DNA from: Kribbella sp. CA-293567
GTDB taxonomy: Bacteria > Actinomycetota > Actinomycetes > Propionibacteriales > Kribbellaceae
DNA length: 64,000 bases
NCBI RefSeq assembly: GCF_027627575.1
Contig: NZ_CP114065.1
Coordinates: 7,254,001 to 7,318,000 of the forward strand
Direction: 5' to 3'
The notes under the pieces were generated by a model, which searched no databases, was not told the DNA's origin, and saw only the letters and a program-made list of their open reading frames with translations. Made by a program: the position numbers and the translations under genes. Below, one piece after another: positions 59,802-64,000 of the stretch (positions within the stretch are counted from its first letter, which is position 1; each line of letters begins with the position of its first letter).

Positions 59802-62122
59802 CAGCGAACCTCGACGTGAAGAGTGCCTGCGTGCGGCCGGACTCCGAGCGTGTGCCCGGCTTGCTCGATCACCAGCGGCAACCGGCCGGCCAGGAACGGC
59901 TCGCACTGCACCGCCTGCGCCGAACCGTCCGCGGCGACCGCGAACAGCACCCAGTCCGCCAGACTCGCCAGCGGATCGACCGCGTGGGCGACCGGATTGT
60001 CCGGGACCAGCGCGGGCAGCTTCACCGAAGCCGTCCAGTTCCCGTCCGACAGCCTACTGCGGCAGGCCACGTCCAGGTGGTCGTCGGAGTCGTCCAGATA
60101 GCGCCGCCAGCTGAAACTGTGGGTGACCTCGGTCAACGGCCCACTGATCCGCAGTTCGTTGCGCTCAGCAACGACCGCGGCCCGGTCGGCGACCACCCGG
60201 GAGGGACCTTCGTGCAGGTTGACGTAGCCGCCGGTCGAGCGGGTCAGCGAGATCAGCCGGCCCTTCTCCAAGTGGTTGGCGGCCTGTTCGTCGGCCGTCC
60301 ACAGCAGCAGCTTCTCGGTGCCGTCGCTGCCGACCAGCCGGAACGCCCAGGTGGTGCGCTGGCTGAACGGGTCGTCGGGGTTGGTCTCCGCGATGATCGG
60401 ACCGAACGGGATCCGTACGCTGAACCGCCGGTCGCTCGACAGCTCGACCGGCAGTACCTGGTCCTGTCCCGACAGTGGCCTGGTCAGCTGGAGGCTGGGA
60501 TCGTCCAGAGTGGCCGGCAGCCGGCCACGCAGCACAAGGGCGTCCTCGTACTGCTCGACGGAGGTCAACCGGCAAGGGTCGACCATCCGGCGCAGTACGA
60601 ACGCGCCGTCGGCCCCGGGACCGGGCTGGACCCAGCTGCTCGGGGAGATCCAGTTGCCGGGCGGCCAGCCGGGACTGCCGGCCTTCTGGCCTCGCAGTCT
60701 TCCTTCCCGCCGCGCCTTCCCCGACTTCATCCGTACGGCGAAGTGCGCCGGTACTCCGGTCGCGTTCAGCTTCGCCAGCAGCGGCTTGTCGAGGCGTACC
60801 TCGAACCCGACCGGAGCCATGTCGCCGTGCGAGTCGGTGGCGTCGTACCGGCGGACGGCCAGCGGCGTCTCGGTGCCGTCGACGACCAGCGCGATGCGCA
60901 GGACCGACGAGGCGTCCGTGGCCAGGTGGCGGATCTCGGCGGTGCCCTTGATCGACAGGCCGCCGTCGCGCCAAGCGACCTCCTGCACGGTCGTCGCGAG
61001 CGTCAGCTCACGCGCCGGCAACTGGTAGAGCGAGCGCGGGATCGCCGTGTTCGGCTCGTGCACGCCCGGGTAGTTGTGCTCGAAGTGCCGGCGCCGGCCC
61101 GGTTTGGCCAGTGCGCGTGCACCCCCACGTAGCCCGCCGTCGTTGCGGAAGTTCGCCAGCCGGCGGAGCAGGTCGACATCCCCTGCGCGCAGCGCGGCGT
61201 GCTGCAGCCGGTCGTAGCCGTGGGCCCTCGCGAGCACCGAGCCGTCCAGCCGGTCGAGGAACCGGGAGGCGAGCTGCACCAGCTCCTGCTCCTCGGTCTC
61301 CGGCACGGTGCCGAACGCCATCATCAGCGTCAGCATGTCGATCTGGGTGAAGTGCGAGTGCACGCGCCGCCTGATCTCGCCCAGCCCCGCCTGCCCCGAG
61401 TCGATCAGGTCGAGCACGAGCTCGGCCGAGGTGACCCGGTCGGCCAGGTTGCCGAACTGGAACTTCTGCTGGGTGATCGACTCGCCGGACTCGCGCTCGC
61501 GCCAGTAGTAGACCGGCACCGCCAGCGCGTCGACGGTGACCGCGTCCAGATGCGCCTGCAGAGTGACCGGGTAGTCCTCGTAGCGGATCGCGGGGAACCG
61601 GTAGCCGTGCTCGTCCCAGAAGGACCGCCGGTAGACCTTGTTCCAGACCATCCGGTCGAGGATCAGGTCGGGCGTCTCGATCACGTGGGTGGCGATCCGG
61701 TCCTTGGCGAACGGCAGCCGGTGGATCCACGACGGCCGGACGCCGGCACTGTTGTTGAACCGCCGCGCGTTGCCGCCGGCCAGGCAGGAGCCGGTCTCGT
61801 CCAGGCTGTGGATCAACCGCTCGAAGCCGTGCCGGCTGACCAGGTCGTCGCTGTCGACGAAGGTCAGGTACTCACCGCGGGCTTCCCGTACGCCGGTGTT
61901 GCGGGCCGGTCCGAGCCCCTGGTTGTGCTGCTCGACGATCCGGAACCGGGAGTCGCGGGCGCAGACCCCCTTGGCGATCGCCGCGCTGTCGTCCGGCGAT
62001 CCGTCGTCGACCAGGATCGCCTCGAAGTCGGCGAAGGTCTGCCGGGCGATCGAATCGAGGCAGGCCCCGATGTACTCCCCGACGTTGTAGAACGGCACAA
62101 CCACGCTCAGCCGCGGCGTCAC
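59801..62122 (-). CDS. GT2 glycosyltransferase with long beta-rich C-terminal region (TarS/TarP-like layout)
   Basis: A 773-residue enzyme. The N-terminal GT-A domain (about 1-270) has SVVVPFYNVGEYIGACL, ILVDDGSPD and FVDSDD near residues 90-95. A helical linker precedes a C-terminal half (about 370-773) that is beta-rich with repeated Ig-like segments, an arrangement reminiscent of TarS/TarP enzymes that decorate wall teichoic acid. It starts 38 nt after the WecD-like gene and overlaps the next gene by one base. It probably glycosylates the polymer repeat. Confidence 0.87.
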   Translation of the reverse strand: MTPRLSVVVPFYNVGEYIGACLDSIARQTFADFEAILVDDGSPDDSAAIAKGVCARDSRFRIVEQHNQGLGPARNTGVREARGEYLTFVDSDDLVSRHGFERLIHSLDETGSCLAGGNARRFNNSAGVRPSWIHRLPFAKDRIATHVIETPDLILDRMVWNKVYRRSFWDEHGYRFPAIRYEDYPVTLQAHLDAVTVDALAVPVYYWRERESGESITQQKFQFGNLADRVTSAELVLDLIDSGQAGLGEIRRRVHSHFTQIDMLTLMMAFGTVPETEEQELVQLASRFLDRLDGSVLARAHGYDRLQHAALRAGDVDLLRRLANFRNDGGLRGGARALAKPGRRRHFEHNYPGVHEPNTAIPRSLYQLPARELTLATTVQEVAWRDGGLSIKGTAEIRHLATDASSVLRIALVVDGTETPLAVRRYDATDSHGDMAPVGFEVRLDKPLLAKLNATGVPAHFAVRMKSGKARREGRLRGQKAGSPGWPPGNWISPSSWVQPGPGADGAFVLRRMVDPCRLTSVEQYEDALVLRGRLPATLDDPSLQLTRPLSGQDQVLPVELSSDRRFSVRIPFGPIIAETNPDDPFSQRTTWAFRLVGSDGTEKLLLWTADEQAANHLEKGRLISLTRSTGGYVNLHEGPSRVVADRAAVVAERNELRISGPLTEVTHSFSWRRYLDDSDDHLDVACRSRLSDGNWTASVKLPALVPDNPVAHAVDPLASLADWVLFAVAADGSAQAVQCEPFLAGRLPLVIEQAGHTLGVRPHAGTLHVEVR

Positions 62123-62160
62123 AACTGCTTCGGTCTCCTCGGCTCAGTCTTTCCGGTTCG

Positions 62161-62925
62161 TCATGCTAGCAGTAGCCGATCGGCTACTAAGTGCACTGTC
62201 AGCAGGGTATGCACAGGCTCGAACCCGTACCTCGCCCATGCCCTCTGCACCCCAGTGTTATGTCCCTGCGTGGAGATCACCAACCGCGTGCCGGTACTGG
62301 CATCTTCGACCGCTGCGAGCAGGTGCCCGTACCGCCCGCGGCCCTGCTCGGCCGGAACCACCCCGGCAAGCTGGACCTCGGTCCACGACCGCTGCTGGTC
62401 GACCGTCGCCAGAGCGAGCACCCGGCGATCCGGCCCACGCAGTACGACGGCACCTGACTCGGCGACGCTGCGCCGGGCCCACTCCTGATACCCGGCCAGT
62501 GCCTCCGAGCGCTTGAACAGCGGGTTGGCGCAGTAGTGGTTGCCGTAGTCGCCGAAAATGTCGCCGACCAGGTCGTCCACGAGGCCGTCGTCGACCTCCT
62601 TCTCCAGGCTGGCGTTGAACCCGGCCAGCGGTGCCGGGCGACGCCCCTTGCCGACCGGTAGCGCCCAGTACACAAGGCTGTCCGCGAGCAGCGCCGTCCG
62701 CGACCCGGTGGCGAGCGCCGCGAACCAGGTCACCTCACGGGCGGGGTAGCGCAGTACGACGACGTCGGCGGAGGACTTGTCGACAGCGGCGAGCACCTCG
62801 TCGAGCGGCGTACCGGCTGAGGCCGACACGGAGATGCGGTCGACCGAGACGCCGAAACGCTTCGCCTCGTACTCCCCCGGCGTACTGGTCAGCTCGCCGG
62901 CTTCCAGGGCGTCGTACCAGCTCAT
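62161..62925 (-). CDS. WecD-like GNAT acetyltransferase for a 4-amino-4,6-dideoxyhexose
   Basis: A 254-residue protein with a N-terminal domain and a C-terminal GNAT domain containing the acetyl-CoA loop AEQGRGRYGHLLAAVE and the closing motif STQGHNTGVQRAWARYGFEPV. The segment FGDYGNHYCANPLFKRSEALAGYQEWARR is characteristic of the dTDP-fucosamine acetyltransferase (WecD/RffC) type. It overlaps the transaminase gene by 4 nt, the step directly before acetylation, so the product should be dTDP-4-acetamido-4,6-dideoxyhexose. Sugar identity (galacto or gluco) cannot be decided. Confidence 0.8.
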   Translation of the reverse strand: MSWYDALEAGELTSTPGEYEAKRFGVSVDRISVSASAGTPLDEVLAAVDKSSADVVVLRYPAREVTWFAALATGSRTALLADSLVYWALPVGKGRRPAPLAGFNASLEKEVDDGLVDDLVGDIFGDYGNHYCANPLFKRSEALAGYQEWARRSVAESGAVVLRGPDRRVLALATVDQQRSWTEVQLAGVVPAEQGRGRYGHLLAAVEDASTGTRLVISTQGHNTGVQRAWARYGFEPVHTLLTVHLVADRLLLA

Positions 62926-64000
62926 GCGGCCACCAGGTCGTAGGAGGTGACGCCCTCGATCACCCGTGTCTGTTCAGCCGCTGTCAGTTGGCTGAACAGA
63001 GGCAGCCGCACGAGTCTGTCGCTGACCCGGTCGGTGACCTCGCAGCCGCCCGGCGCGACTCGGCCATAGCGTTCACCGGCTGGTGACGAGTGCAGCGGGA
63101 CGTAGTGGAACGGTGCGCTGATGTTGAGCTCCCGCAGGTGGGCTATCAGGCCTTGCTGATCCTCGTGTGTCGGCATCAGCAAGTAGTAAAGGTGTGCTGG
63201 ATGCGCACACTCGGCAGGCACGGTCGGTACGCCGACACCTCGCGACGCGGCCCAGACGGCGAGCTCCTCGTCGTACCGCTGCCAGATCGCGTACCGAGGC
63301 GCCTGGATCTGCTCGAACTGCTCCAACTGGGCCGTCAGAAAGGCGGCCAGCGGATCGGCCGGCAGGTAGCTGGAACCGATGTCGACCCAGCGGTACTTGT
63401 CCACCTGGCCGCGGAAGAACTGGCTGCGGTTCGTGCCCTTCTCCCGGATCACCTCGGCCCGCTCGACCAGGCCGGCGTCGTTGAGCACCAGCGCGCCCCC
63501 TTCACCGCAGTGCACGTTCTTGGTCCCGTGGAACGACTGCGTCGCCATCAACCCGAAGGAGCCGAGCGGGCGACCGCGGTACGACCCGCCGAGCCCGTGC
63601 GCGTTGTCCTCGATCACTGCCAGCCCGTACTTCGCCGCGACCGCCTGCACCTCGTCCATCGCGGCCGCGACACCCGCGTAGTGGACCACCACGATCGCCT
63701 TCGTCCGAGCGGTGACAGCGGCCTCCAGCCGGGTCTCGTCCAGGTTCAGCGTGTCCGGCCGGATGTCGACGAAGACGGGGACCGCGCCCCGCAGTACGTA
63801 GGCGTTGGCGGTGGAGACGAAGGTGAACGACGGCATGATCACCTCGTCCCCCGGCGCGAGGTCGAGCAGCAACGCGGTCAGCTCCAGCGCGTGCGTGCAC
63901 GAGGTGGTCAGCAACGACGCGATGCCGCCGGTGAGCTTGGTGATCAGCTCGGTCGCGCGAGCCGTGAACGGACCGTCACCCGTGACGGCGGCAGAGCTGA
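62922..64000 (-). CDS. wecE: dTDP-4-amino-4,6-dideoxygalactose transaminase (WecE/RffA), N-terminus cut off by window edge
   Basis: Open frame from 64000 leftward to the stop at 62922, about 359 residues visible; the true start is outside. Reading before the first in-frame Met-like codon continues the family sequence (GDGPFTARATELI, then LLTTSCTHALE), so the gene clearly extends past the edge. PLP-binding Lys lies in SFHGTKNVHCGEGGA, and FTFVSTANAYVLRGA, IREKGTNRSQFFRGQVDKY and FHYVPLHSSPAGERYG are diagnostic of WecE, a PLP-dependent DegT/DnrJ enzyme that aminates dTDP-4-keto-6-deoxyglucose. It heads the downstream glycan operon. Confidence 0.9.
   Translation of the reverse strand, partial: SSAAVTGDGPFTARATELITKLTGGIASLLTTSCTHALELTALLLDLAPGDEVIMPSFTFVSTANAYVLRGAVPVFVDIRPDTLNLDETRLEAAVTARTKAIVVVHYAGVAAAMDEVQAVAAKYGLAVIEDNAHGLGGSYRGRPLGSFGLMATQSFHGTKNVHCGEGGALVLNDAGLVERAEVIREKGTNRSQFFRGQVDKYRWVDIGSSYLPADPLAAFLTAQLEQFEQIQAPRYAIWQRYDEELAVWAASRGVGVPTVPAECAHPAHLYYLLMPTHEDQQGLIAHLRELNISAPFHYVPLHSSPAGERYGRVAPGGCEVTDRVSDRLVRLPLFSQLTAAEQTRVIEGVTSYDLVAA

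Overview
The window is high-GC actinobacterial chromosome. Gene order and content point to a soil actinomycete close to Kribbella (Propionibacteriales); this is inferred from family content and synteny, not from a marker gene. No rRNA, tRNA, insertion sequence, integrase or CRISPR array was seen. Genes sit on both strands in short operons with frequent 1-8 nt overlaps, and several transcripts look leaderless.

Region 1 (1-6.98 kb) holds a truncated methyltransferase, a lipoprotein, a second methyltransferase, a DUF2785 protein, a secreted protein of unknown function and an ABC-2 exporter pair.

Region 2 (7.0-23.7 kb) is a conserved actinobacterial neighbourhood: proton-pumping pyrophosphatase, BldG-like STAS protein, DECH-box helicase, then after a few accessory genes a Tad/Flp-like locus (CpaE-like, TadA, TadB, TadC, DUF4244, TadE, TadE-like). 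Accessory genes inside it include a ricin-like secreted protein, a PHP/CehA-type hydrolase with a tiny coupled upstream ORF, a response regulator with a degenerate DNA-binding domain, and a previously unlisted 24-codon His/Trp-rich ORF with its own promoter and terminator.

Region 3 (23.9-32.0 kb) is a chitin-oriented block: three multidomain secreted GH18 enzymes, an SGNH hydrolase, an MFS transporter and a LuxR-type regulator. It separates the cpaE-like gene from its usual neighbours. The third chitinase has a candidate leaderless promoter and two LacI-family operator-like sites.

Region 4 (32.2-34.4 kb) resumes the conserved order: a 6C small RNA, a HAD-IB phosphatase, a structured intergenic RNA in the position of mycobacterial Ms1/MTS2823, and a degenerate Fic-like protein.

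Region 5 (34.4-43.5 kb) has a glycosyltransferase/CDP-glycerol transferase, an arginyl-tRNA synthetase preceded by an arginine-rich leader peptide that looks like an attenuator, an esterase, a double GNAT protein, a TetR/MFS drug-efflux pair and an RmlC-like epimerase.

Region 6 (43.5-64 kb) is rich in envelope-glycan genes: an ACP/AMP-ligase/SDR cassette, a polytopic membrane protein with a repetitive Pro/Thr/Gly tail, PseH- and PseI-type enzymes (pseudaminic acid), GT2 enzymes, a nucleotidyltransferase-methyltransferase fusion, and WecE/WecD-like enzymes for a 4-acetamido-4,6-dideoxyhexose. Together these suggest synthesis of an anionic cell-wall polymer containing pseudaminic acid and a dideoxyamino sugar (inference).
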